Assembly: GCA_934691925.1 (NCBI GenBank)
Contig: CAKUTI010000037.1
Location: forward strand, 1 to 16,450
DNA: 16,450 nt
Direction: 5' to 3'
Origin: an uncultured Treponema sp.
GTDB taxonomy: Bacteria > Spirochaetota > Spirochaetia > Treponematales > Treponemataceae
The notes under the pieces were generated by a model that did not search any database, was not told the DNA's origin, and saw nothing but the letters and a program-made list of their open reading frames with translations. The position numbers and the translations under genes are program-made. Below, piece by piece: positions 1 to 7,539 of this stretch; the stretch's first letter is position 1; each line of letters begins with the position of its first letter.

Positions 1-262
1 TGCGTGTCTCGACAGTCGGCTTTCCGTCCTTCATTCCGCGGAGAACAGTTGTGTAAAGGTTGTTCTGTGCGTTCATCGCGTCAACCATGCCTTTTTCAAG
101 CGGCTGAACGATTACAACATTTCCGTTGAAGTCAGTCTTCTCATTTACAACATCAATTTGCCAGTCTACGAATGCGCGGAGAAATCCGCCTTCACCAAAC
201 TGAAGAACCTTTTCTGGACGTTTTACTGTTTTTACAACGTCTTTAATTGACTTGAGAGCCAT
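1..262 (-). CDS. uxaB: Tagaturonate reductase (altronate oxidoreductase), N-terminal part
   Basis: Partial gene running off the left edge; only the first 87 codons are visible. The product begins [10 protein letters not shown] and carries [18 protein letters not shown] at residues 20-37. This is the N-terminal nucleotide-binding signature of the mannitol dehydrogenase/tagaturonate reductase family, followed by [10 protein letters not shown], where uronate reductases read similarly. The family enzyme reduces D-tagaturonate to D-altronate with NADH in the cytoplasm, an early step of galacturonate catabolism. The start is supported by a strong GGAGGT Shine-Dalgarno at 271-276, 8 bases before the ATG. 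It is transcribed divergently from the large regulator at 433 and shares a 170-bp spacer with it, so the regulator may control it. Fructuronate reductase or mannitol dehydrogenase are the alternatives; the remaining sequence lies outside the window. Confidence 0.8.
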   Translation of the reverse strand, partial: MALKSIKDVVKTVKRPEKVLQFGEGGFLRAFVDWQIDVVNEKTDFNGNVVIVQPLEKGMVDAMNAQNNLYTTVLRGMKDGKPTVETR

Positions 263-324
263 ATCTTAAAACCTCCGTCAGCACAGATTTTCCTCTGGCC
301 GAGCATAAATCCAATATTTCTGCC

Positions 325-353
325 ATTCTACTATTAAATGGAGGTTGTTTCAA
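325..353 (-). promoter_or_regulatory. Promoter of the uxaB-like gene
   Basis: Read on the minus strand, TTGAAA (348-353) and TAGAAT (325-330) are separated by exactly 17 bases, close to the sigma-70 consensus. The predicted start point lies about 55 bases upstream of the ATG at 262, leaving a leader with a normal Shine-Dalgarno. The same -10, TAGAAT, occurs upstream of the KDG kinase gene. Confidence 0.6.
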
Positions 354-377
354 CTTTACGGAATTTAAGCCTGATTT

Positions 378-426
378 TTGTAAAAAAACTTTCTAACTTG
401 TAAAAAAAACGACATCATTATAAGAT
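378..426 (+). promoter_or_regulatory. Candidate promoter and direct repeats before the regulator gene
   Basis: Two copies of TTGTAAAAAAAC start at 378 and 398, 20 bp apart (about two helical turns). The second supplies a possible -35 (TTGTAA, 398-403), with TAAGAT at 421-426 as the -10 after a 17-base spacer. This would place the transcription start at or next to the ATG at 433. The repeats could be a binding site for the regulator itself (autoregulation); that is inference. Confidence 0.4.
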
Positions 427-432
427 ATTAGA

Positions 433-3400
433 ATGGAAAATTTTCATAAAGGAAAAAGAATCGGATTTATTCTTGGAACTATTCATTCTGGCTCTGCGCT
501 GAAACTTTGGCATAAGCTTGCGGCAAAGGCAAGTGAGCATGACGGTTCTTTCTTTGTTTTTCCTGGCGGAAAGCTCGGCACGCGGGCTGAATCCGGTGAA
601 ATCAGAAATAAAATTTATTCGCTTGTAAATTCTGAAAATATCGACGGCCTCATAAGTTGGGCTTCGAGCTTGAGCGGAAATGTCTCTTCCGCAGACTTGG
701 AGATTTTCCACCGTCAGTTCGACAAGATTCCTTACGTCACAATCGGACAGAAAGTAAACGGCCGCCCGAACGTCGGATTTGACGCTTACTCTGGAATGAA
801 GGCTCTTGTAAGCCACATAATCAATGTCCATAACGCTAAGAAAATCGCTTTTGTGCGGGCTTCAGCAACTCATACTTCTGCTAATGAACGCTACCGGGCT
901 TATCTTGACGCTCTTTCTGAATCCGGACTTGAAACTTCCGAGCAGACTTTGATTTCTGATAATTTCAGCTGGGACGAGGGCGGAAAGGCGATAAGGCAGC
1001 TTTGCGAGGAGAGAGGCCTTGTTCCGGGAAAAGATTTTGACGCGGTTGTGTGCGCAAGCGACATGATGGCGTTCGCAGTCGAGTCTTACCTAAAGGAAAA
1101 AGGCGTTAGAATTCCAAAGGACGTTATTGTCTGCGGTTTCAACGACACGGCTGAAAGCCGAATCTCTGTTCCTTCGTTCTCTACAGTCCATATGCCGCAC
1201 ACGGAGCTTGGCTACGCGGCCTACGATATGATAAGCGGGATTCTCGACGGAAATTCTGGCATTGATGCCAGCGTTGACGACAAAATTCTCCCGACTTACG
1301 CTGTAATCAGGGAAAGCTGCGGCTGTGGAACTTTGAAGTCTTACGTTTCATGCGACGGAAGAGTCAGGATAAAGAGCCGCGAGCAGCTTTTCAGCGAGAC
1401 ATGCAAAATTTTCCATTTCAGCGAGGAAAAAGGACACAGAAAAATCGACGCTGCGATGGACGCGCTTTTTGAAAACGACAGAAGCAAATTCCTTGATTTG
1501 GTTAGCGCGCGGATTGAGCATTACTTTGAGAATGACGGCGAGCTTTCAAATTTAATCACCGCGATAAATCTTCTTGGAAACGCGACCTGCTTCGCTTCTG
1601 AATATATAGAAAAACTTGTGCGCTATCTGATGGTCATGGTGCCGCGGATTCAGGAGCGTGTTTCAATCTCGCACAAATTCAATTCTGACAAAATCGCGAA
1701 CGTGGTTGGAAATCTTCAGAACAATCTGTTTGCGGTTCACACGCGTTCGAACCTTATTTCTGTCTTGAAGGACAGCCTGTCTGGAATCGGCGTAAAAAGC
1801 TGCTCTGTAATCTTGAAAGAGAGTGGAGATTTTTCACGCTACATCGGCGGATTCAACAGCGCGGACGAGATTCACACAGAGGAACTCCGCTTTCCTTCAA
1901 ATCTCCTTGTTCCTGAAAAATATCGCAGCGAGTATGACTACGGCGTTTATGTTGTCCAGCCGCTTTTTGTTGACGGGCTTGAGTACGGCCATATCATAAC
2001 AAACTACGTTGAGTGCGCGGGAACTGTCTATGAGGAGCTTAGGACTGCGGTGAGCAGCGCGCTCCAGAGCATTCTTCTTTTTGAGGAGACAAATGTCGCA
2101 AAGCAGGCGGCGGAAAAGGCTGAATTTGAAAAGACTGAATTTTTCGCGAATGTTGGAAGCGACTTAGTTGACCCATTGCGAGAACTTTCTGCGAAGGTCA
2201 GCCAGATGGAGTCGAACGTTGCGAAAGGCGTTCTCGATCAGGATATTTTGAGCGAACAGCTTTTGTTTCTGCGCTCGCAGATTGACTCCCAGCTTGAAAA
2301 AACTGAAACTCTCGTGGATTTGACGCGCTCTCAGGTTGACGACTTGCCGATGGATAAGAAGCTTTTTGATGTGCGCCAGATTCTTCCGGGAAGCGCGGCT
2401 GCAGGAATTGAGCGCGACATCCCTCTTCTTTACGGAGACTCCGAGCGTCTTAAAAAGGCTCTCCAGACAATTTTCGACTATTCCGAGAAATCTCCTTACA
2501 TTGCGGAAAAGGAAGACGGACTTCACATCGAATTCTACGCGCTTAAATTTGACTGGCAGAAGCCGGAGCTTCTTCTTGCGGAGAAAATTCTTCTTCTTCA
2601 GTATGCGTATGTTGAAAAGTCTGAAAATTTCTCCGAGGTTGTGATTCCGTGGCCTACCCTATCGGCACTTCCGCCAGAAAACCGCTCGTATGAGAATTTT
2701 CATATTCTTTCTCTTTCTGAGAACACAAAAAAGTCAAAAATCTTCAATAAAAAGATTCAGAATATAAACGATGAGAATTCAAGAGGACTGATTCCTGATT
2801 CGCTTCTTTTCTGGGAGCCGGACGACGCTCCGATTGATGAGTGGATAAAAGTCTACGGAATGAGAAAGGACGACAGCATTTTCCGCGCCCCGATTTTGTG
2901 CTACAGCCGGAATCTTATCGGTCATAACTTTATGGAAATGCTCGAACAGAAAATCAAGGCGCAGCGCGTCGCTCCAGTTCTCTTTGTTGGCTGCCGGCAT
3001 ACGAAATACGGAACTTGGGCGACTGAATCCAACACAGTCAGCATTGCATCGATGTCGGAATTCGACAAAATTCTTGAGGAGATAACGCCTTCGCTTATCG
3101 CTTTTGAAAGCGTTGACGAGCCGACAATCAAGAGAATCAGGCAGAACGCGAAAACTGTTCTTGTTCCGATTCTTGTTCTTCCTGACACGATTGACTCTGA
3201 AAAGGAAGTTGAGATGCTCTGCTCTCATCCGCGCATTATTTTGTGCAACCGAGGAGCTGCCGAGTCCGAGCAGTTCAATGAGAGAATCAGAGGTGTCTTG
3301 AATGGAGACGAGATTCTTCCGCCTCACACCGGAGCTCTTGTCAAAAAGGCGATTCTCTATTTAAATAGGAACGCTCCGCAGCAGATTGTCCGATGGAAGC

Positions 3401-3642
3401 TGGCAGACACAGTCCACGTGAGCGAGGATTATCTGACAAGAATCTTCCATAAAGAGATTGGACTTTCGCTTTGGGAATACTTGAACAGGTACAGAATCTA
3501 CATCGCTACAAAAATGCTGCTTGAAACAAACGACACGATTTATGAAATTGCGGAGAATTCAGGCTTTCAGGACCAGGCGTATTTTTGCCGTGTGTTCAAG
3601 AAAATTTACGGAGTTCCGCCGGGAAAGATTCGTTCAAAATAG
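433..3642 (+). CDS. Hybrid sugar-sensing AraC-family regulator with a LacI-like domain and a degenerate kinase/receiver core
   Basis: A 1069-residue protein with no signal peptide or membrane segment, so probably cytoplasmic. Residues 7-295 resemble a LacI-type periplasmic-binding fold and end in VIRESCGC, typical of this domain in sensor fusions. Residues 430-550 look GAF-like. At 565-640 there is a HisKA-like helix whose H-box reads FFANVGSDLVDPL, with Ser576 where the phosphoacceptor His belongs. Residues 665-745 resemble a HATPase domain without the N-box Asn or the glycines of the G boxes. Residues 847-955 look like a receiver, with Glu892 in place of the acceptor Asp. Residues 970-1069 are a canonical AraC double helix-turn-helix (TIYEIAENSGFQDQAYFCRVFKK region). 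Together these suggest a one-component sugar sensor derived from a hybrid two-component system. No Shine-Dalgarno precedes the ATG; the domain starts right after it, so this start is preferred. It lies just upstream of the sugar permease genes and divergent from the uxaB-like gene, its likely targets. Confidence 0.8.
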   Translation: MENFHKGKRIGFILGTIHSGSALKLWHKLAAKASEHDGSFFVFPGGKLGTRAESGEIRNKIYSLVNSENIDGLISWASSLSGNVSSADLEIFHRQFDKIPYVTIGQKVNGRPNVGFDAYSGMKALVSHIINVHNAKKIAFVRASATHTSANERYRAYLDALSESGLETSEQTLISDNFSWDEGGKAIRQLCEERGLVPGKDFDAVVCASDMMAFAVESYLKEKGVRIPKDVIVCGFNDTAESRISVPSFSTVHMPHTELGYAAYDMISGILDGNSGIDASVDDKILPTYAVIRESCGCGTLKSYVSCDGRVRIKSREQLFSETCKIFHFSEEKGHRKIDAAMDALFENDRSKFLDLVSARIEHYFENDGELSNLITAINLLGNATCFASEYIEKLVRYLMVMVPRIQERVSISHKFNSDKIANVVGNLQNNLFAVHTRSNLISVLKDSLSGIGVKSCSVILKESGDFSRYIGGFNSADEIHTEELRFPSNLLVPEKYRSEYDYGVYVVQPLFVDGLEYGHIITNYVECAGTVYEELRTAVSSALQSILLFEETNVAKQAAEKAEFEKTEFFANVGSDLVDPLRELSAKVSQMESNVAKGVLDQDILSEQLLFLRSQIDSQLEKTETLVDLTRSQVDDLPMDKKLFDVRQILPGSAAAGIERDIPLLYGDSERLKKALQTIFDYSEKSPYIAEKEDGLHIEFYALKFDWQKPELLLAEKILLLQYAYVEKSENFSEVVIPWPTLSALPPENRSYENFHILSLSENTKKSKIFNKKIQNINDENSRGLIPDSLLFWEPDDAPIDEWIKVYGMRKDDSIFRAPILCYSRNLIGHNFMEMLEQKIKAQRVAPVLFVGCRHTKYGTWATESNTVSIASMSEFDKILEEITPSLIAFESVDEPTIKRIRQNAKTVLVPILVLPDTIDSEKEVEMLCSHPRIILCNRGAAESEQFNERIRGVLNGDEILPPHTGALVKKAILYLNRNAPQQIVRWKLADTVHVSEDYLTRIFHKEIGLSLWEYLNRYRIYIATKMLLETNDTIYEIAENSGFQDQAYFCRVFKKIYGVPPGKIRSK

Positions 3643-3725
3643 TTATAGAAGATGACTGTTTTGTTCAAAAAAACACAAGTATTTTTTGCGTATAAAACGC
3701 TAAAATAAATAGACTGAGGTTAGAT

Positions 3726-4667
3726 ATGAACGTACAAGAAACAACTGTTCTTAACGCGCCGAAGAAGGATCTTTGGAAAAACATCAAAAGACACTTCTCG
3801 GTTTATGCTCTGCTTATCATTCCGGCTGTGTACTATGCTATCTTGAAGTATGGCCCAATCGTTAATGGTCAGATTGCATTTAAAGACTTTGCACCTGTTG
3901 ACGGTGTTTGGGGTAGCGCCTGGGTTGGTTTTGAGAATTTCAACACTTTTATCCATGCTTACTACTTTGGCGAGCTTTTGAGAAATACAATTCTTTACAG
4001 CTTGGCTAAGCTTTGTATTTCTGTTCCGCTTTCGATTATTCTTTCGGTAGCGTTGTATGAGTGTACGCACAATGTTTTGCGCAAGGTTGTCCAGACTTTG
4101 GCTTACCTTCCGCACTTCCTTTCTTGGGTTATCATGTATGGTATCCTTCTTATCTTGCTTGCTCCTGGCGACGGTCTTGTAAACGACATCATCAAATTTG
4201 CAGGCGGACAGCCGATTGACTTCCTTACAAATATCCACACTTTCCCTGTAATCGTAATCGTTTCAGACGCATGGAAAGAGATGGGCTGGGCTGCAATTAT
4301 CTTTATCGCTGCTTTGATGGGAATCGACCCTTCTTTGTTCGAGGCTGCGATGGTTGAGGGCGCTTCCGCTGTTCAGCGCGTTTGGTACATTACACTTCCT
4401 TCTATTAAGCCTGTAATTGTAACAGTAGTTCTTCTTAAGCTCGGTACAATCCTTGATGCTGGTTTTAACCAGATGTTCATGTTGTATTCTGTTCCTGTAT
4501 ATTCAGTTGCTGATATTATCGATACTTGGGTATACCGTCAGGGTCTTCTTGAATTCCAGTTCGCTTTGGCGACTGCGGTTGGTATCTTCAAGGGTGCGAT
4601 TGGTATGCTCCTTGTTATGATTTCTAACAAGATTGTCAAGAAGTTGACAGATTCTTCACTTTTGTAA
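3726..4667 (+). CDS. CUT1 ABC sugar transporter permease, LplB/YteP type
   Basis: A 313-residue inner-membrane permease with about six hydrophobic segments (near residues 25-45, 85-110, 130-150, 170-200, 225-245, 275-300). The ABC-permease EAA loop is at 206-225 (EAAMVEGASAVQRVWYITLP), where the ATPase docks. The short N-terminal tail and the RHFSVYALLIIPAVYYAILKYGP-type opening are typical of the LplB/YteP group (COG4209), which pairs with YtcP permeases and LipO/YtcQ binding proteins. In Bacillus subtilis related transporters import rhamnogalacturonan fragments. TGAGGT at 3715-3720 is the ribosome-binding site. The gene starts 83 bp after the regulator stop; a short inverted repeat (GCGT-N5-ACGC, 3688-3700) and TAAAAT (3701-3706) could give it a separate regulated promoter. 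The exact substrate cannot be read from the sequence. Confidence 0.88.
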   Translation: MNVQETTVLNAPKKDLWKNIKRHFSVYALLIIPAVYYAILKYGPIVNGQIAFKDFAPVDGVWGSAWVGFENFNTFIHAYYFGELLRNTILYSLAKLCISVPLSIILSVALYECTHNVLRKVVQTLAYLPHFLSWVIMYGILLILLAPGDGLVNDIIKFAGGQPIDFLTNIHTFPVIVIVSDAWKEMGWAAIIFIAALMGIDPSLFEAAMVEGASAVQRVWYITLPSIKPVIVTVVLLKLGTILDAGFNQMFMLYSVPVYSVADIIDTWVYRQGLLEFQFALATAVGIFKGAIGMLLVMISNKIVKKLTDSSLL

Positions 4668-4680
4668 TTCGAGGAAAAAA

Positions 4681-5571
4681 ATGACTAAACCAAAGACAGT
4701 AAAACTTACAGCTGGAGACCGCACTTTCTACATTGTGGTAAACGCTTTCCTTATCTTCGTTGGATTGATTATTGCAATCCCGATGATTAGCACAATTTCG
4801 TCTTCTGTAACTCCTAACGGTTACATTGGATCAACTTTTGACAAATTCATCCTTATGCCGTGGAAATGGGATGGAGCTGCTTACAAGTCTCTTCTTGGAA
4901 ACAACGGATTTATCGTTGCTTTCTGGAACTCTATGAAGATTATGGCATTCGGTGTTGTAACATCTTTGTTCCTGACTGTTCCTATGGCATATTGTATGTC
5001 TGTTCAGGATTTGCCAGGACGCAAGATTTTGAACTATTTTGTTCTTGTTCCTTACTTGTTCAACATCGGTGTAATCCCGACATACTTGGTTGTAACAAAC
5101 CTTCATATGACAAACCACTTGGCTTCTATCTTCTTGCCAGGCGCAATCGGAACTTACAACTGTCTGATTATGCGCGGCTTCTTCGAGGGAATACCTGAGT
5201 CTCTAAAAGAGTCTGCACGCATTGACGGAGCTGCTGAATGGTATGTTCTTATTTCTATCATTCTTCCGCTCTCAAAGCCAATTATCATGACAATCGGATT
5301 GTACTACGCAGTTAGCTTCTGGAACGACTTCATGCACGCTCTTCTTTACTTGAACGAGTCTTACTTGCAGCCTCTTCCAATCTTGCTCCGCAACATTCTT
5401 CTTGGTTCTTCAATGAACGAGACTTTGGATGTAAACGCATTCGGAACGGCTTCTGTACAGTCAATCAAGGCGGCTTCGGTATTCTTGTCAGCAATTCCGA
5501 TGATGCTCGCCTACCCTTTCATTCAGAAATACTTTACAAAGGGAACAATGCTCGGTTCTGTGAAGGGCTGA
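4681..5571 (+). CDS. CUT1 ABC sugar transporter permease, YtcP/AraQ type
   Basis: A 296-residue inner-membrane permease, partner of the preceding gene. Hydrophobic segments lie near residues 15-38, 80-105, 117-140, 145-165, 195-215 and 262-282. The EAA loop is at about 173-200 (ESLKESARIDGAAEWYVLIS), matching the YtcP/AraQ group (COG0395). The C-terminus QKYFTKGTMLGSVKG is characteristic of YtcP-like proteins. It starts 13 bp after the upstream stop with a GAGGA ribosome-binding site, so the two permeases are cotranscribed and probably form a heterodimer. A terminator follows directly. No ATPase gene is adjacent; transporters of this class often use a shared MsmX/MalK-type ATPase encoded elsewhere. 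Confidence 0.88.
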   Translation: MTKPKTVKLTAGDRTFYIVVNAFLIFVGLIIAIPMISTISSSVTPNGYIGSTFDKFILMPWKWDGAAYKSLLGNNGFIVAFWNSMKIMAFGVVTSLFLTVPMAYCMSVQDLPGRKILNYFVLVPYLFNIGVIPTYLVVTNLHMTNHLASIFLPGAIGTYNCLIMRGFFEGIPESLKESARIDGAAEWYVLISIILPLSKPIIMTIGLYYAVSFWNDFMHALLYLNESYLQPLPILLRNILLGSSMNETLDVNAFGTASVQSIKAASVFLSAIPMMLAYPFIQKYFTKGTMLGSVKG

Positions 5572-5591
5572 TGTTTTTGTGAGCTTTTTTT

Positions 5592-5627
5592 ATGGCGGAG
5601 AAATATGCTTTCTCCGTCATTTTTTTT
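5592..5627 (+). terminator. Rho-independent terminator after the permease operon
   Basis: A 12-bp stem (ATGGCGGAGAAA against TTTCTCCGTCAT, one G-T pair) with a 5-base loop, followed by eight Ts. It lies about 20 bases after the second permease stop. It separates the permease transcript from that of the binding protein, or lets only part of it through. Confidence 0.85.
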
Positions 5628-5673
5628 CGCTTTTTCTGTTGGGCGAAGCGATATATTGTTAAGATTTTGTAAA

Positions 5674-5696
5674 GCATAAGGTTGTATTATTTATGC
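5674..5696. promoter_or_regulatory. Inverted repeat upstream of the solute-binding protein gene
   Basis: GCATAA (5674-5679) and TTATGC (5691-5696) form a perfect 6-bp dyad separated by 11 bases. The half-site spacing (about 17 bp centre to centre) would suit a dimeric regulator. It lies 41 bp upstream of the best -10, where an activator could sit. Function is inferred. Confidence 0.35.
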
Positions 5697-5701
5697 AAAA
5701 G

Positions 5702-5743
5702 GGCGGAAAATTTAAAATTTTCTGCCAGCGTTTTATGTATAAT
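5702..5743 (+). promoter_or_regulatory. Promoter of the binding-protein gene overlapped by a 25-bp palindrome
   Basis: A perfect TATAAT at 5738-5743 is the likely -10, about 64 bases before the ATG at 5808. There is no good -35; its place is taken by a 25-bp near-perfect palindrome (5702-5726: arms GGCGGAAAATTT and AAATTTTCTGCC around one central A). A consensus -10 with the -35 replaced by a dyad fits an activator-dependent or operator-controlled promoter. A third short dyad (ATCTG-N6-CAGAT, 5749-5764) lies in the leader. Confidence 0.5.
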
Positions 5744-5807
5744 AAATTATCTGCAAAAACAGATGATTATTGAAATTGTTTTCATGATTTTCAGTAAGGA
5801 GGAAAAA

Positions 5808-7388
5808 ATGAAAAAATTGGTAAAGAATCTTGCAGTTGCTGCATTGGTTCTTGCAGTTGCTGGCCAGGCTTTTTCTGCGAAAGCAAAAAAGAACAAGGAC
5901 GGAACTGTAGACATTGAACTTTGGTATGGTGCTGCCGCATCAGAAGCTGGTCCTATCCCGAAAGACTGGGTTGGATATAAAAGAATCAAGGATGAACTTG
6001 GAATCAACCTTATTTTGACTCAGTTGCCGTCATCAGAAGGCGACCAGGATACAAAAATCAACGCCGCTGGAGCTGCAAACACATTGCCTGACCTCTTCAT
6101 GGTTTCAGACAACACATTTTCGAACCTTGTAAAACAGAAGCTCGTTGCTGATGTTTCATCTGCATTCAGATTGATGCCTAACCGCACAAAGAAACTTTAT
6201 GACAGAGACGCTCTTGCTGACTCAACAATCAACAAGAAAGTTTACGGATTCTCACAGCCTGGTTCTATCGTAAAGAACGAAGGTCTTCTTATCCGCAAAG
6301 ACTGGCTTGACAAACTCGGTCTCGCTGTTCCGAAAACAACAGAAGACTTCATGAAGGTAATGCACGCTTTCACAGAGAAAGATCCAGATGGAAACGGCAA
6401 AGCTGACACATACGGATACGGAGCATTCCTTGAAGTTTCACCAACAAACGAAGGACTTGGAAAACGCTTCGACCCGATTTTCGGCGCATTCGGCGTTGCA
6501 GGAACTTGGGACTTGGCTTCAAAGAAAACTGCTGGACTTAACATCAACAAACCTGAATACTATGACGCTCTTGTTTTCGTAAAGAGAATGGTAGACGAGA
6601 AAGTAATCGATCCTAACTGGCTTGCTTACAAGAAAGATGACTACCGCGCTGCTTGGAAACAGGGACGCTTCGGAATCATGCGCGAGCAGAACGCTGCTTT
6701 CGCTTCTGAGCCAAACTACACTCCATTCAACAACAACTTCCCTAACGGAGAATGGATTGTAATCGATCCGCCAGTAGGACCAAAAGGCAAAGCATCAGTT
6801 GGAACTTATGCAACTGCTTACAGAAGATACTGTGTATCTGCTAAAGCTGCAAAAGAGGGAAAACTCCCAGAAATCGCTAAGCTCCTTGAGTGGATGTCAA
6901 AAGACAGTAAAGGAACTGACGGATACTATCTCCTTGGATGGGGACAGGAAGGCGTAAACTTTGTTCTTGACGGAAAAGTTCCAACAGTCAACGGACTTAA
7001 AGACCCTTCAAAGGCATACAACAAGGCAGAGTCTGTTCCTGCAACACAGCTCCGCAACATGGTATACTACAACGGAGACGCAGAGCTTACATCACGCTAC
7101 CCAACATGGTACACACCACAGGGAAGAGAAATGTCTGCTCTTAAGACACTCCGTGATATGCAGGCTAAGGCTTGGACTCCATGCGCAGGCATGAACGCTA
7201 TGCCAAAACCTGATGCTGACTTGAAGAGATTCTACGAGCAGGGCGTTACAGAGTTCGTAAACGGAACTCGCCAGCTCACAAAAGAGAACTGGGCTGCTTG
7301 GCTTGCTGAATTCAACAACAAGATGGGCGGAAAAGCTTGGGAGCAGGAAGGAATCAACACTGCTATCGCTAGAAACATCGTAAAATAA
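5808..7388 (+). CDS. Extracellular solute-binding protein of the LipO/YtcQ-type sugar transporter
   Basis: A 526-residue exported protein, the ligand-capturing part of the ABC importer whose permeases lie upstream. The N-terminus (Lys-rich start, hydrophobic residues 8-20, then QAFSAKAKK) is a Sec signal peptide with likely cleavage near residue 22-24. There is no lipobox cysteine, so it is probably free in the periplasm, unlike the lipoproteins of Gram-positive relatives. The mature region begins VDIELWYG and has an NTLPDLFMVSDN block (residues 92-103) and a Trp/Tyr-rich C-terminal half, typical of large COG1653 oligosaccharide-binding proteins. The start is fixed by a strong AAGGAGG at 5796-5802; an in-frame ATG 126 bp upstream is not used because it has no signal peptide or ribosome site. 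The codons look strongly biased, consistent with high expression. Confidence 0.87.
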   Translation: MKKLVKNLAVAALVLAVAGQAFSAKAKKNKDGTVDIELWYGAAASEAGPIPKDWVGYKRIKDELGINLILTQLPSSEGDQDTKINAAGAANTLPDLFMVSDNTFSNLVKQKLVADVSSAFRLMPNRTKKLYDRDALADSTINKKVYGFSQPGSIVKNEGLLIRKDWLDKLGLAVPKTTEDFMKVMHAFTEKDPDGNGKADTYGYGAFLEVSPTNEGLGKRFDPIFGAFGVAGTWDLASKKTAGLNINKPEYYDALVFVKRMVDEKVIDPNWLAYKKDDYRAAWKQGRFGIMREQNAAFASEPNYTPFNNNFPNGEWIVIDPPVGPKGKASVGTYATAYRRYCVSAKAAKEGKLPEIAKLLEWMSKDSKGTDGYYLLGWGQEGVNFVLDGKVPTVNGLKDPSKAYNKAESVPATQLRNMVYYNGDAELTSRYPTWYTPQGREMSALKTLRDMQAKAWTPCAGMNAMPKPDADLKRFYEQGVTEFVNGTRQLTKENWAAWLAEFNNKMGGKAWEQEGINTAIARNIVK

Positions 7389-7407
7389 GTTTTTAGACTA
7401 AGCTGAC

Positions 7408-7439
7408 AAAAAGCGGCAGAGCAATCTGCCGCTTTTTTT
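7408..7439 (+). terminator. Rho-independent terminator after the binding-protein gene
   Basis: A perfect 13-bp stem (AAAAAGCGGCAGA paired with TCTGCCGCTTTTT), GCAA tetraloop and seven Ts. The A-rich left side makes it potentially bidirectional. It lies 20 bases after the stop codon. Confidence 0.92.
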
Positions 7440-7539
7440 ATGTCCGCCGCACTTTTTTATTAGGGGGTCATAAATTTTTTTGTTCTGAATTGTTTCGGAA
7501 GTTTTTTCGCAAATTATTTTTTTGAGATTTCGTAATTCT

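Noticed and set aside
5702..5726. Terminator hairpin before the binding-protein gene
   Set aside because: One-base loop and no T-run after it; it overlaps the -35 position of a good promoter, so an operator is more likely.
5682..5807. N-terminal extension of the binding protein from an upstream ATG
   Set aside because: It covers the promoter region, lacks a ribosome site, and would bury the signal peptide that begins at 5808 behind a strong AAGGAGG.
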